A DNA stretch of 47,803 nucleotides from positions 1-47,803 of the forward strand of contig NZ_JAQWSS010000084.1 in the NCBI RefSeq assembly GCF_029243085.1, read 5' to 3'. Position numbers and translations under genes: made by a program. Below are positions 26,811-35,645 of the stretch, one piece after another. Origin of the DNA: Candidatus Thioglobus sp. Lineage in GTDB: Bacteria; Pseudomonadota; Gammaproteobacteria; PS1; Pseudothioglobaceae. The notes beneath the pieces were generated by a model. That model saw nothing but the letters and a program-made list of their open reading frames with translations. It had not been told where the DNA came from and did not search any database. How positions within the stretch are numbered: the first letter of the stretch is position 1; the number at the start of each line of letters is the position of its first letter.

Positions 26811-27785
26811 GTGTCGATTCAAATTGGGCCTTACACTCTAAATTCATCTGCATTGCTTGCACCTATGGCTGGCACCAGTGATAAGCCTTTTAGAATGCTA
26901 TGTAAATCTCTAGGTGCTGGACTTACTACCTCTGAAATGGTTGTTATTCAAGAGCATTTACTCAATACGAACAAGTCAAAATATCGTCTAGATTTTGAAG
27001 GTGAAGTTCAGCCAATTAGCATTCAAATTGCCGGATCGGATGCTATAGAGTTGGCGCAATCTGCTATTAAAGCTGTTACCTATGGCGCTGATATCATTGA
27101 TATCAATATGGGTTGTCCTGCCAAAAAAGTCTGTAATAAGGCCGCCGGTTCAGCACTCATGCAAGATGAGCAATTAGTGCAAGACATCTTAGAGGCGGTA
27201 GTCGATTCTGTTGACATCCCAGTTACACTTAAAATGCGAACTGGATGGAGTGCTAATAATAAAAATGCCCCTACTATTGCCCAAATTGCACAACAAGCAG
27301 GCATTAAGATGTTAAGCATACATGGGCGTACAAAAGAAGATAAATACAACGGCATGGCCGAATATGACATTATTAAATCGATAGTTAGCCAAGTGGATAT
27401 TCCAGTCATCGCTAATGGTGACATAACTAGCGCCGAAAAAGCTAAAGAAGTGCTTGACTACACAAACGCTTCTGGCGTTATGATTGGTCGAGCCACTCAG
27501 GGAAATCCTTGGATTTTTTCTCAAATTGATCATTACCTAAAAACAGGAAAAATAGCTGACCCTGTACCACTTGAAGTTAAGAAAGTCACGATCCTTCATC
27601 ATATTCAACAAATTCATGAGTTTTATGGTGATTTTTTGGGATTGAGACTCGCCAGAAAGCATATTCTTTGGTATGCTACGCACCTTGACGAAAATCACGT
27701 TCAGAAATTTTGGAATTCTATTAACAAAGTAACCGAACGTAGACAACAATTCAACCTTTTTAAAGACTATTTAAACCGATTATGA
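26811..27785 (+). CDS. dusB: tRNA-dihydrouridine synthase B
   Basis: FMN enzyme that reduces uridine in the tRNA D-loop. The 324 residues begin at a GTG (SIQIGPYTLNSSALLAPMAG), the standard DusB N-terminus. The catalytic cysteine is in NMGCPAKKV near residue 100, followed by LKMRTGW, and the FMN phosphate site by IHGRT and IANGDI. The stop overlaps the fis start by four bases (ATGA), reproducing the dusB-fis operon of gammaproteobacteria, which supports the B paralogue assignment. Confidence 0.95.
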   Translation: MSIQIGPYTLNSSALLAPMAGTSDKPFRMLCKSLGAGLTTSEMVVIQEHLLNTNKSKYRLDFEGEVQPISIQIAGSDAIELAQSAIKAVTYGADIIDINMGCPAKKVCNKAAGSALMQDEQLVQDILEAVVDSVDIPVTLKMRTGWSANNKNAPTIAQIAQQAGIKMLSIHGRTKEDKYNGMAEYDIIKSIVSQVDIPVIANGDITSAEKAKEVLDYTNASGVMIGRATQGNPWIFSQIDHYLKTGKIADPVPLEVKKVTILHHIQQIHEFYGDFLGLRLARKHILWYATHLDENHVQKFWNSINKVTERRQQFNLFKDYLNRL

Positions 27786-28012
27786 GTTCGATGGATTTAC
27801 CCACTTGTATCAATGCAAAATTAGATCGCTATTTTGAGCAACTCGATGGCGAGCAAGCCTCTGGCGTTCATAAAATGGTGATTAACGAGGTAGAGCCTAT
27901 TGTTATTAAATTTGTTTTAGATTTGGTCAATAACAATCAAAGCGAAGCATCACGTGTACTTGGTATCAATCGTGGCACATTAAAGAAAAAAATCGAACTT
28001 TACAAGCTTTAA
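27782..28012 (+). CDS. fis: DNA-binding protein Fis, short form
   Basis: Nucleoid-associated regulator that bends DNA and stimulates rRNA promoters. At 76 residues it aligns with residues about 23-98 of E. coli Fis. The dimer helices (LDRYFEQLDGEQASGV...) and the C-terminal helix-turn-helix SEASRVLGINRGTLKKKI are well conserved. The N-terminal beta-hairpin, which contacts Hin-type invertases in E. coli, is missing. It overlaps dusB by ATGA and is followed by purH, the same order as in many gammaproteobacteria. Confidence 0.94.
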   Translation: MSSMDLPTCINAKLDRYFEQLDGEQASGVHKMVINEVEPIVIKFVLDLVNNNQSEASRVLGINRGTLKKKIELYKL

Positions 28013-28026
28013 CACTTTATAATAAT
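27999..28026 (+). promoter_or_regulatory. Possible purH promoter overlapping the end of fis
   Basis: TTTACA at 27999-28004 and AATAAT at 28021-28026 are 16 bases apart, each matching five of six consensus bases. An alternative -10, TATAAT at 28018-28023, lies too close to that -35. Transcription would begin near 28033, ahead of the AAAGGAATAAC ribosome site. Confidence 0.45.
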
Positions 28027-28061
28027 TTTCTTTATTATTCATTAAAAATCAAAGGAATAAC

Positions 28062-29603
28062 ATGTCTATACAACGTGCGCTAATCAGTGTTTCTGATAAA
28101 ACTGGTGTTATCGAACTTGCTCAAGCACTTGCTACAAATAACATCGAAATTTTATCTACAGGTGGCACAGCTAAGCTCTTGGCAGATAATAACATTCCGG
28201 TCATTGAAGTATCTGATTACACTGGCTTCCCTGAAATGATGGCCGGTCGTGTTAAGACCTTAAATCCTAAAATTCATGGCGGTATTTTGGCACGCCGTGG
28301 CCTTGATGAAGATGTGATGGCGCAAAATGATATTAATCCAATTGATTTAGTAGTGGTTAATCTCTACCCCTTCCAAGCAACCATCGCCAACCCTGACTGC
28401 ACACTAGAAGATGCGATTGAAAATATTGATATTGGCGGCCCTGCAATGCTTAGATCTAGTGCCAAAAACCATGCATCAGTTACTGTTGTAGTTGATAGCG
28501 CTGATTATCAAACGGTTATAGATGAAATCAGTGCAAATGGTGACACAACACTAGAAACTAGAACAAAATTAGCGCTAAAAACTTTTGAGCATACAGCGCA
28601 ATACGATGGCGCTATTGCCAACTACTTAGGCAAAGGCGAAGATGGTTTTTCTAATACCATGAATCTTCAATTTCATAAAACACAGTCAATGCGCTACGGT
28701 GAAAACCCACACCAAGCAGCCGCATTCTACAAAGAGAATAACATTAAAGAGGCTTGTGTAGCATTAAGCACCCAATTCCAAGGTAAGGAAATGTCCTACA
28801 ACAACATGGCTGACGCTGATGCAGCATTAGAATGTGTACGCACATTTGATGAACCTGCCTGTGTCATCGTTAAACATGCTAACCCTTGTGGTGTGGCTGT
28901 TAGATCAAGCATCTTTGAAGCTTATGACGATGCATTTAAAACAGATCCGACTTCCGCCTTTGGCGGCATTATCGCCTTCAATCGTAACCTAGATAAAGAT
29001 ACTGCACAAACCATTATTGATCGTCAATTCGTTGAAGTAATCATTGCACCAAGCGTTGATGATGATGCCAAAGAAGTATTATCAGCTAAACAAAATGTCC
29101 GCGCTCTTGAGTGCGGCAATTTAACCAAGGCACAACCCTCACTCGATTATAAACGAGTCACTGGCGGTCTACTTGTACAAGACAAAGACCTGGGCTCAAT
29201 CGCCAAAGATGATGTGAAATGTGTGAGCGACATCCAACCAACAGATGAACAAATGAATGACTTAATGTTTGCCTGGAAAGTAGCAAAAGCCGTTAAATCC
29301 AACGCCATTGTTTATGTTAAAAATCAAATGACTATTGGTGTTGGCGCTGGCCAAATGTCTCGTGTTTACTCAGCTAAAATTGCAGGTATTAAGGCAGCCG
29401 ATGAAGGGCTTGTGGTTGAGGGTTCAGTAATGGCATCAGATGCCTTCTTCCCATTCAGAGACGGTATTGACGCTGCAGCAGAAGCCGGCATTAAGGCTAT
29501 TATTCAGCCAGGTGGCTCAATGCGTGATGACGAGGTGATTGCAGCAGCAAATGAACATGGTATAGCAATGGTGTTTACAGGCATGCGTCACTTTAAACAT
29601 TAG
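28062..29603 (+). CDS. purH: Bifunctional AICAR transformylase/IMP cyclohydrolase
   Basis: Catalyses the last two steps of purine synthesis. The N-terminal MGS-like domain (about 1-140) starts [16 protein letters not shown] and forms the cyclohydrolase. The C-terminal transformylase carries [10 protein letters not shown] and the catalytic KHANPCGVA, and ends with [11 protein letters not shown] and [13 protein letters not shown]. At 513 residues it is close to the E. coli enzyme (529). It is separated from fis by 49 bases that include a promoter candidate, so it can be expressed independently. Confidence 0.97.
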   Translation: MSIQRALISVSDKTGVIELAQALATNNIEILSTGGTAKLLADNNIPVIEVSDYTGFPEMMAGRVKTLNPKIHGGILARRGLDEDVMAQNDINPIDLVVVNLYPFQATIANPDCTLEDAIENIDIGGPAMLRSSAKNHASVTVVVDSADYQTVIDEISANGDTTLETRTKLALKTFEHTAQYDGAIANYLGKGEDGFSNTMNLQFHKTQSMRYGENPHQAAAFYKENNIKEACVALSTQFQGKEMSYNNMADADAALECVRTFDEPACVIVKHANPCGVAVRSSIFEAYDDAFKTDPTSAFGGIIAFNRNLDKDTAQTIIDRQFVEVIIAPSVDDDAKEVLSAKQNVRALECGNLTKAQPSLDYKRVTGGLLVQDKDLGSIAKDDVKCVSDIQPTDEQMNDLMFAWKVAKAVKSNAIVYVKNQMTIGVGAGQMSRVYSAKIAGIKAADEGLVVEGSVMASDAFFPFRDGIDAAAEAGIKAIIQPGGSMRDDEVIAAANEHGIAMVFTGMRHFKH

Positions 29604-29611
29604 GAGTTATC

Positions 29612-30025
29612 ATGTCTATTGAAAAAATGACAGTTTTTCCAATGATTCATTCAATCACGATTGATCAAGAACAAGAATTGGTGACTGAACTAGTACAAGA
29701 CTTGCAAGATGAAGAAGCAGTTAAAGCAAATTTACTAGAATCTATTGCAACTGTAAGGATGTATGAAAATATAAACTTTTACCCGTTATCTCCACCAACC
29801 TTCGTTGAGGATGTTATGGGTAGTTTTGCCCAAATGGGCATGAGTAAACATCTAACAATTTCTGATAACACCTATCACGATATTTTTGGATACCCAGGCT
29901 GTACACGCGTATGGGAATTGCCCTTATTGTTTAGAGATCAGGTTGAATCGGCATTAACAGGTTATGAAGTTAGCTACGATTCTGAAACATGGGAAATTCT
30001 AGAAGTGACTCCATTAGAGGGTTAG
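29612..30025 (+). CDS. Protein of unknown function downstream of purH
   Basis: I do not recognise this 137-residue protein. It starts eight bases after purH with a strong TAGGAGTTATC ribosome site, so it is surely translated and probably co-transcribed. It is acidic, soluble, with no signal peptide or membrane helix. The N-terminal half is predicted helical (DQEQELVTELVQDLQDEEAV). The C-terminal half is richer in aromatic residues and glycine, with FGYPGCTRVWELPLLF and the single cysteine as the most distinctive string. It ends in YDSETWEILEVTPLEG, a likely strand-turn-strand. Its neighbour suggests but does not show a link to purine metabolism. Confidence 0.8.
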   Translation: MSIEKMTVFPMIHSITIDQEQELVTELVQDLQDEEAVKANLLESIATVRMYENINFYPLSPPTFVEDVMGSFAQMGMSKHLTISDNTYHDIFGYPGCTRVWELPLLFRDQVESALTGYEVSYDSETWEILEVTPLEG

Positions 30026-30099
30026 TTGTCAATATAGATCATTACCTCAAATAATATCGCTACAAATCCAATCAAATTTCCAATAAAAATATTGTTAGA

Positions 30100-31473
30100 T
30101 TAAGAAAGAATCCTTACTCTAAAAGTTTTCCCTTTCAGTTTATCGTTTTGAATTTTCTTTAAGGCTGTTTTAACCAGTGCAGTTTCAACTGCAACATAAG
30201 ACCAATTACTAGCAACCGTAATTTTGCCAATTTTATCACCAGGAATTCCGCCCTTTCCAGTGAGTCCGCCAACAATATCGCCAGGTCGAAGCTTTTGCTT
30301 TTTTCCACCATCAATTTTCAACGTAGTCATGACTGGCTTCTTAACTGGCTTATCAAGATGCACCTCACTAGGTAAATCATCAGGACTTATTTCAATCTCT
30401 AAAGACTCAAGTTTTCTGGTCTCTCTATCACTGTAGAAAGTTGCAGCAACGCCACTACGCCCAGCTCTACCTGTACGCCCAATACGATGGACATGAACCT
30501 CAGGATCATGAGCAATGTTAAAATTAATCACCATATCAAGTGAATCAATATCCAAACCCCTAGCAGCAACATCAGTTGCCACTAACACGGAAACACTTTT
30601 ATTAGAAAAACGAATTAATGCTTGATCACGCTCCCGTTGTTCTAAATCACCATGTATCGCTAATGCATAAAAACCATAATAGATCAATTCATCTGCCACA
30701 TCCTGGGTATCACGCTTCGTATTACAAAATACTAAAGCCGATTCTGGCTTATTCTTAGCCAATATCAGACGCAATGCGGTCATACGCTCATCATCAGAAT
30801 TAGTTTGATAGAAATATTGCTTAATGGTAGACTCTTCATGCGTGGAAGGTGCGCAAACAGTAGATGGGTCGTTCATAACCCGAGCTGCAATATCATCAAT
30901 CTCTTGCGGATACGTCGCACTAAACAATAAGGTTTGTCGATGACTTGGAATTTTTTCAATAATATCGTCAATTGCATCTTGGAAGCCCATATCCAGCATA
31001 CGATCAGCCTCATCAAGAACTAGTGTATCGATATGATCAAGTTTCAATGTGCGTTTACGCAAATGCTCTTCTATGCGACCCGGCGTTCCAACCACAATAT
31101 GCGCACCATGCTCCAAAGAACCAATTTGAGGGCCAAATGGCGCTCCACCACACAAAGTTAATACCTTAATATTATGAATTGCTCTGGCTAATTTACGAAT
31201 CTCGCTTGCCACTTGGTCAGCTAACTCTCGGGTCGGGCATAAAACGATTGCTTGGATTTTATATGACTTAACATCAAGTTTATTTAACAACCCCAATCCA
31301 AAAGCAGCTGTTTTTCCAGAGCCAGTTTTGCCTTGACCAATAACATCCTTACCCGTTAGAATCATAGGCAAACTCAATGCCTGAATCGGTGTCATAGAGC
31401 TGTAACCCAAGGAGTCTAGGTTTTTTACCAAATCAACATTTAAGGTTAGGCTGGAAAAGCTTAAGTCATTCAC
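30100..31473 (-). CDS. dbpA: ATP-dependent RNA helicase DbpA
   Basis: DEAD-box helicase that acts on helix 92 of 23S rRNA in 50S assembly. At 457 residues it matches E. coli DbpA closely, for example GKTGSGKTAAFGLGLL, LCPTRELADQV, LDEADRMLDMGF, FCNTKRDTQDVADEL and HRIGRTGRAG. The C-terminal RNA-binding domain begins near TLKIDGGKKQKLRPGD and ends GKTFRVRILS, the DbpA-specific part. The start is a GTG at 31473; no in-frame ATG fits, and no Shine-Dalgarno is clear. A long inverted repeat lies directly upstream. Confidence 0.95.
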   Translation of the reverse strand: MNDLSFSSLTLNVDLVKNLDSLGYSSMTPIQALSLPMILTGKDVIGQGKTGSGKTAAFGLGLLNKLDVKSYKIQAIVLCPTRELADQVASEIRKLARAIHNIKVLTLCGGAPFGPQIGSLEHGAHIVVGTPGRIEEHLRKRTLKLDHIDTLVLDEADRMLDMGFQDAIDDIIEKIPSHRQTLLFSATYPQEIDDIAARVMNDPSTVCAPSTHEESTIKQYFYQTNSDDERMTALRLILAKNKPESALVFCNTKRDTQDVADELIYYGFYALAIHGDLEQRERDQALIRFSNKSVSVLVATDVAARGLDIDSLDMVINFNIAHDPEVHVHRIGRTGRAGRSGVAATFYSDRETRKLESLEIEISPDDLPSEVHLDKPVKKPVMTTLKIDGGKKQKLRPGDIVGGLTGKGGIPGDKIGKITVASNWSYVAVETALVKTALKKIQNDKLKGKTFRVRILS

Positions 31474-31476
31474 AAT

Positions 31477-31511
31477 AAATTCACATTTATAAAATTAATA
31501 AGTGTGAATTT
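31477..31511. promoter_or_regulatory. 14-bp inverted repeat directly upstream of dbpA
   Basis: AAATTCACATTTAT (31477-31490) and ATAAGTGTGAATTT (31498-31511) are complementary at 13 of 14 positions across a 7-base centre. It begins four bases from the dbpA start codon, so it may be an operator or a hairpin at the 5' end of the dbpA message that would hide the start. It lies ahead of the 6S RNA promoter on the other strand. Confidence 0.5.
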
Positions 31512-31598
31512 TACGCTGATATGTTTTCAATAGAAGCGCAACCCATTTTATATTACCCCTTTCAAATGTCAGAAAAACACTATATTTTTATAAAAAAC

Positions 31599-31628
31599 TA
31601 GACACTTCTCAAGGAAGCAGGTGATAAT
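31599..31628 (+). promoter_or_regulatory. Promoter of the 6S RNA gene
   Basis: TAGACA at 31599-31604 and GATAAT at 31623-31628, with an 18-base spacer, each match five of six consensus bases. The predicted start near 31635 agrees with the expected 5' end of 6S RNA. Confidence 0.65.
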
Positions 31629-31634
31629 ATTAAT

Positions 31635-31808
31635 TGTCTGTTGTACTTGTGATTGGCTATATCCCCTGAGCCGATAAATAAACAACTAAGGATATGAGAT
31701 AGATTGCTATTGAGCAAGCCCACCTTGAAGTGGGAAGCCTGCGGTACTCTTCGAATTTCCGCCTTGAACCTTACTGGTTCAGGTTTCTGCCAACACGGTG
31801 CAATGGAT
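31635..31808 (+). ncRNA. ssrS: 6S RNA
   Basis: Small RNA that mimics an open promoter and sequesters sigma-70 RNA polymerase in slow growth. CCCCTGAGCCGATA at 31663-31676 is identical to the E. coli 5' conserved strand, and the 3' side has the typical AAGCCTGCGGTA and CCTTGAACC/GGTTCAGG hairpin. The terminal stem can be formed by TTGTACTTGTGATTGG (31641-31656) with CCAACACGGTGCAA (31790-31803). Size is about 175 nt, near the E. coli 184. Ends are approximate by a few bases. ygfA follows, as in most gammaproteobacteria, so the two are probably co-transcribed. Confidence 0.92.
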
Positions 31809-31836
31809 CCCAAATTCTTCGGCTATAATGCAAAAT

Positions 31837-32388
31837 ATGAAAGCACTACGCCAATCCCTCCGACAACAAAGAAACAATATCACTCCATCCGATCGGATTA
31901 AATTTTCCAAAAAACTTTTGCCACAGGTGCAAAAAATGGCGAATTTTCATCATGGCCAAAAAGTAGCAATTTATTTACCAAATGATGGCGAAATTGACCC
32001 AAAATACTTACTAAAATTCCTTAATTTATTAAAAATAAGCGTATATCTACCCATATTATCTGGAAAAAAACTTAAATTTGCAAAAATAGGTAAAAATTTT
32101 AGAAAAAACCAATATGGTATTTTAGAACCCGTTTTTAGTCAAATTCTAGCTGCCAAACAGATGAATATTATCTTTATGCCATTAGTCGGGTTCGATAAAA
32201 ATAAGAATCGAATTGGCATGGGTGGCGGATATTATGATCGCACTTTAGCCTTTAAAAAAAGACAGAAAGTCTTTAAAAATCCGAAGCTATACGGTCTTGC
32301 TTTTGACTGTCAGCGAGTTGATCAGCTTGATGCTCAAGATTGGGACATCTCTTTAGATGCGATTATCACGCCAAGTACCATTTATTAA
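31837..32388 (+). CDS. ygfA: 5-formyltetrahydrofolate cyclo-ligase
   Basis: Converts 5-formyl-THF to 5,10-methenyl-THF. The frame is open from 31798, but that start would lie inside the 6S RNA stem. The ATG at 31837 gives MKALRQSLRQQRNNI, the usual family N-terminus, and 183 residues. The ATP-binding loop GMGGGYYDRTL and the segment VAIYLPNDGEIDP are clear. TATAAT at 31824-31829 could allow a second promoter. The ssrS-ygfA order is conserved across gammaproteobacteria. Lysine-rich (KNFRKNQYG, KKRQKVFKNPK) but otherwise normal. Confidence 0.92.
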   Translation: MKALRQSLRQQRNNITPSDRIKFSKKLLPQVQKMANFHHGQKVAIYLPNDGEIDPKYLLKFLNLLKISVYLPILSGKKLKFAKIGKNFRKNQYGILEPVFSQILAAKQMNIIFMPLVGFDKNKNRIGMGGGYYDRTLAFKKRQKVFKNPKLYGLAFDCQRVDQLDAQDWDISLDAIITPSTIY

Positions 32389-33539
32389 GAATTGCCTAAT
32401 GCGTGTTTTTGAAAAAATGACTTTAAGGTTGGATTTTCATTGATAACATTCATGCCAAAACCGCGCAACCATCTAAGTGGTTCGTTGTTTTCTTTATAAA
32501 TCCAGTTAAGCCCAGTCATTGTTTTGGCCATTAATTCATTATCCAGGCGTCGCGCTCTAGCATATTTTCTCAAAACCATAAAGTCATCCAAATTGTAATT
32601 ATTATCAGTTATTTGTTTTGATAATTCCACAATATCTGAAAAACCTAGGTTAACACCTTGGCCTGCTAAAGGATGAATATTATGTGCCGCATCACCAATT
32701 AAGGCTAAATGCTTCTTAACATATTCTTCAGCGCTGCGTTCAATGAGTGGAAATGCCTGTATTGGACTTGTTATCGTAAATTCACCGAATCGATATTCAA
32801 CGCCAGCGGACAACCGTTTAGCGAATTCCAATGTAGATAACTGTATTAGTTCATCTGCCAATGGATTCTCAGCTGACCAAACAATTGAAGCTTTATGTTC
32901 ACTTAAAGGCAATAAGGCAATAATACTATCGGACAGGAATCGTTGCCATGTTGTCTCTTCAAACCCATGTTCAGACTCAATATTACAAATAATGGCCTTT
33001 TGTTGATAGTCTGTATCAGCGGTTATAATGCCTGCAAGCTCTCTTACTTTAGACCTTGCCCCATCGGCGCCAATTAACAAATGACAATTAATTAATGATT
33101 GATCATCTAATTCAAGCTCATAACCTTGCTCTAATTTAATCAAATTGGTCACTTTTGCCGATATAAACTCAACATTAGTACTCTCTAAACATTGATATAG
33201 AGCAGACTGTATCGCATCATTTTCTACAATATGGCCCAAATGCTCTAGATTTTCATCTTCTGCATCAAAGGCGATACTTCCATGTGAATTTTGATCCCAG
33301 ACTTTAGTAGATTTGAACAATTGCTTACGTCTAATATGATTCCATACGCCAAGATCATTTAATAGTTGTTCCGATTTTGGTGTAATGGCACTAACACGAG
33401 CATGAAAATCATCTGTTAATTCTGGATTTGGATTGTTAGGTTCAATAATTGCAATGCTGAAATCATGGTGCGACATGTTTAATGCAAATGCTTGACCTAC
33501 CATTCCACCGCCAACAATGACAATATCAAATTGTTTCAT
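32385..33539 (-). CDS. UbiH/UbiF/Coq6-family FAD hydroxylase for ubiquinone synthesis
   Basis: Flavin monooxygenase that hydroxylates the ring of ubiquinone precursors. The 384 residues carry the FAD loop IVGGGMVGQAFAL at 8-20, the family string RVSAITPKSEQLL, the DG motif GADGARSKVREL, and the second FAD motif IGDAAHNIHPLAGQGVNLG. The fingerprint fits the family, but UbiH, UbiI and UbiF positions cannot be told apart by eye, so no symbol is given. It starts one base inside the pmbA stop and is the last gene of the long minus-strand run. It converges with ygfA (4-base overlap). Confidence 0.9.
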   Translation of the reverse strand: MKQFDIVIVGGGMVGQAFALNMSHHDFSIAIIEPNNPNPELTDDFHARVSAITPKSEQLLNDLGVWNHIRRKQLFKSTKVWDQNSHGSIAFDAEDENLEHLGHIVENDAIQSALYQCLESTNVEFISAKVTNLIKLEQGYELELDDQSLINCHLLIGADGARSKVRELAGIITADTDYQQKAIICNIESEHGFEETTWQRFLSDSIIALLPLSEHKASIVWSAENPLADELIQLSTLEFAKRLSAGVEYRFGEFTITSPIQAFPLIERSAEEYVKKHLALIGDAAHNIHPLAGQGVNLGFSDIVELSKQITDNNYNLDDFMVLRKYARARRLDNELMAKTMTGLNWIYKENNEPLRWLRGFGMNVINENPTLKSFFQKHALGNS

Positions 33540-34849
33540 TATTCTCCTGCTACGGTCATCTCATTAATCATTATTGAGCCCACCTTAATATTGCTGCGAT
33601 GATCTACATCAGAGCCAATATGTTCAATCCCTAGCAACATCTCTTTAAGATTTCCTGCAACCGTAATACCTGATACAGGATATTGGATTTCACCATGTTC
33701 GACCCAAAAACCTAATGCGCCACGAGAGTAATCCCCTGTAGTGGCGTTAACACCTTGGCCCATTAATTCTGTTACTAATACACCTTTGTCCATTGATTTA
33801 ATCATATCATTTAAATCGCCCGAATAGCTATGCTCAATGATTAGATTATTAACACCACCTGCATTAGCAGTGGTTTGCAAACCAAGTTGGTTGGCTGAAT
33901 ATTGACTAAGTACATATTGCTTAACATGGCCAGCTTCAACAAAATACTGTTTTCTTTTTAAAACGCCGTCTCTATCAAACGCTTTTGCGCCGATGGTTTT
34001 TTTAGCAAATGGATTTTCCAAAACGCTAATACTTTCTGGCAATATAATTTGATCAATACTATTAAGTAAAAATGTCGATTTTTTATATTGTTTTGATCCG
34101 CCTAAAGCGCTAATTAATTGAGAGAAAAGACCGCCTGATACTTTTGTCGAAAATATCACTGGACACTTTTGAGTAGGTAAAGATCGCGCACTAAGCTTAC
34201 TTTTTGCAAGTATTGAAGCTTCGTCGCCCACTGTTTCCGGTGTCTCTAAATCTTGTGAATCAAGTGCAACTGTATATTCATAGGCAGTTTGCATATCATT
34301 ATCTTTCTTGGCAATCACACTACAGCTAAGAGAGTGCCTGGCGCCTTTTTGCACACTCATCATGCCGTTAGAATTAGCATATAATCCTTCGCCTTGATAA
34401 CTTGACACCTCAGCACCATCTGAATTGTTAATATCACTATGGGTTAACGCCTGGGCCTCACAACGTGTTGCCAAATCAATACTATGGGCTGGATCCAATT
34501 CCCATGGATGATACATATCTAAATCAGGAAACTCATAAGCCATCAATTCTTTTGGCGCCAGGCCATTAAATGGATCAGCTTGAGTAAATTTAGCAATCAA
34601 ACATGCAGATTCAATAGTCTTTAAGATGCCATTAGCACTAACATCAACACTAGATGCGTGACCTTTGGAGTTGCCCATATAAACATTGATGTCGAATGAC
34701 TTGTCTAAATGATATTCGAGCGTTTCGACTTTGCCTAAACGTACAGCAGTAGAAACGCCAGAACTGCTACTTAGCGAAATTTCATAGTCGCTAATATCAA
34801 ACTTCTTTAGTAAATCTATAGCTTGTTGTGCGGTGTTTTCTAATGACAT
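33539..34849 (-). CDS. pmbA: TldE/PmbA subunit of the TldD-TldE metalloprotease
   Basis: One half of the TldD/TldE protease that matures peptide antibiotics and degrades unfolded peptides in the cytoplasm. At 436 residues it is close to E. coli PmbA (450). Family segments include VRLGKVETLEYHLDKSF, the NSNG-like YANSNGMMSVQ, and GDYSRGALGFWVEHGEIQYP with the C-terminal GSIMINEMTVAG. TldE lacks the HExxxH metal motif, in agreement with this sequence. The partner tldD is not in the window. Spacing to its neighbours is 4 bases and a 1-base overlap. Confidence 0.92.
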   Translation of the reverse strand: MSLENTAQQAIDLLKKFDISDYEISLSSSSGVSTAVRLGKVETLEYHLDKSFDINVYMGNSKGHASSVDVSANGILKTIESACLIAKFTQADPFNGLAPKELMAYEFPDLDMYHPWELDPAHSIDLATRCEAQALTHSDINNSDGAEVSSYQGEGLYANSNGMMSVQKGARHSLSCSVIAKKDNDMQTAYEYTVALDSQDLETPETVGDEASILAKSKLSARSLPTQKCPVIFSTKVSGGLFSQLISALGGSKQYKKSTFLLNSIDQIILPESISVLENPFAKKTIGAKAFDRDGVLKRKQYFVEAGHVKQYVLSQYSANQLGLQTTANAGGVNNLIIEHSYSGDLNDMIKSMDKGVLVTELMGQGVNATTGDYSRGALGFWVEHGEIQYPVSGITVAGNLKEMLLGIEHIGSDVDHRSNIKVGSIMINEMTVAGE

Positions 34850-34853
34850 ATAG

Positions 34854-35645
34854 TTAAGTTAGATAGTCTAAGTCGGATGGTTGTGGGGTATTAGTCTGGC
34901 CATATGGCTTGTGTATATCCATTTGTGGCTGATGAGTATTTATATGCCCATGTGGCTTGGTATTAAGTATTGAGTTAATCGGCATCCATAAAGCTGCAAT
35001 TCCTAAAGCAATAATCAATAAACCTGATACTCTTCTAACAACAGGCTTCTGCACTAAAGTATTCAGCTGAGTAGACACGCTAGCCATCAACAACAAGCTT
35101 GGCAAAGTGCCTAATCCAAATGCCAGCATAATCATGCCGCCCTGCTCCGCAGAGCCTGAAATAATAGCAAAACTTAAAGCGCCATATACCAATCCACACG
35201 GTATTCCACCCCACAAGAGTCCTGTAAAAAATGCACTTTTTAGGCTTTTAATAGGTAAAAACCGCTGAGTTATAGGTTGTAATCTAACCCACAATTTAGC
35301 GCCTATTTTTTCTAATACCTGAATGCCTGACGACCAATTACCGATGTACAAACCCACCATAATCATCAAGACGCCTGAAAATATCCTAAGACTCTTATCC
35401 AAAACATTCATTTGTAATGATTGCGTTAACAAGGCGCCAACCAAACCAAAAATAGCGCCCATCAAAATATAACTAAGAATTCGACCAATGTTGTAATTAA
35501 GATGGAATAAAGCAACTTTTTTGGGATTGGCCCTAACTTGTGGATCAAGACCAGCTGTCAGCATGGCAACAACACCGCCGCACATACCTAAACAATGCAC
35601 GCCACCTAGCAGCCCCATTAGAAAAACACTAATCAGAACTTCCAT
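34854..35645 (-). CDS. TauE/SafE-like membrane protein with His-rich tail
   Basis: Integral membrane protein of 263 residues with six hydrophobic segments, of the sulfite exporter TauE/SafE-like (DsbD_2/UreH-like) family. The first helix contains GGVHCLGMCGG, a cysteine-histidine signature typical of this subgroup, often associated with metal or cytochrome-oxidase maturation. The C-terminal 35 residues are outside the membrane and rich in His and Pro, with an imperfect internal repeat (KPHGHINTHQP and KPYGQTNTPQP). The tail suggests metal binding. The start overlaps corC by one base. Transport substrate unknown. Confidence 0.85.
   Translation of the reverse strand: MEVLISVFLMGLLGGVHCLGMCGGVVAMLTAGLDPQVRANPKKVALFHLNYNIGRILSYILMGAIFGLVGALLTQSLQMNVLDKSLRIFSGVLMIMVGLYIGNWSSGIQVLEKIGAKLWVRLQPITQRFLPIKSLKSAFFTGLLWGGIPCGLVYGALSFAIISGSAEQGGMIMLAFGLGTLPSLLLMASVSTQLNTLVQKPVVRRVSGLLIIALGIAALWMPINSILNTKPHGHINTHQPQMDIHKPYGQTNTPQPSDLDYLT
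34878..34958 (-). repeat. Imperfect 33-bp repeat in the His-rich tail
   Basis: Two copies of about 33 bases, read on the minus strand from 34958 and from 34910, are 48 bases apart and encode KPHGHINTHQP and KPYGQTNTPQP. Seven of eleven residues agree. Confidence 0.7.

Noticed and set aside
31477-31511. CRP/FNR site at dbpA
   Set aside because: Half-sites are in the opposite order (TTCACA then TGTGAA) from TGTGA-N6-TCACA, so it does not match the consensus.
31798-31836. Upstream start of ygfA
   Set aside because: Lies in the 3' strand of the 6S RNA closing stem, and the extra residues are not family-like.
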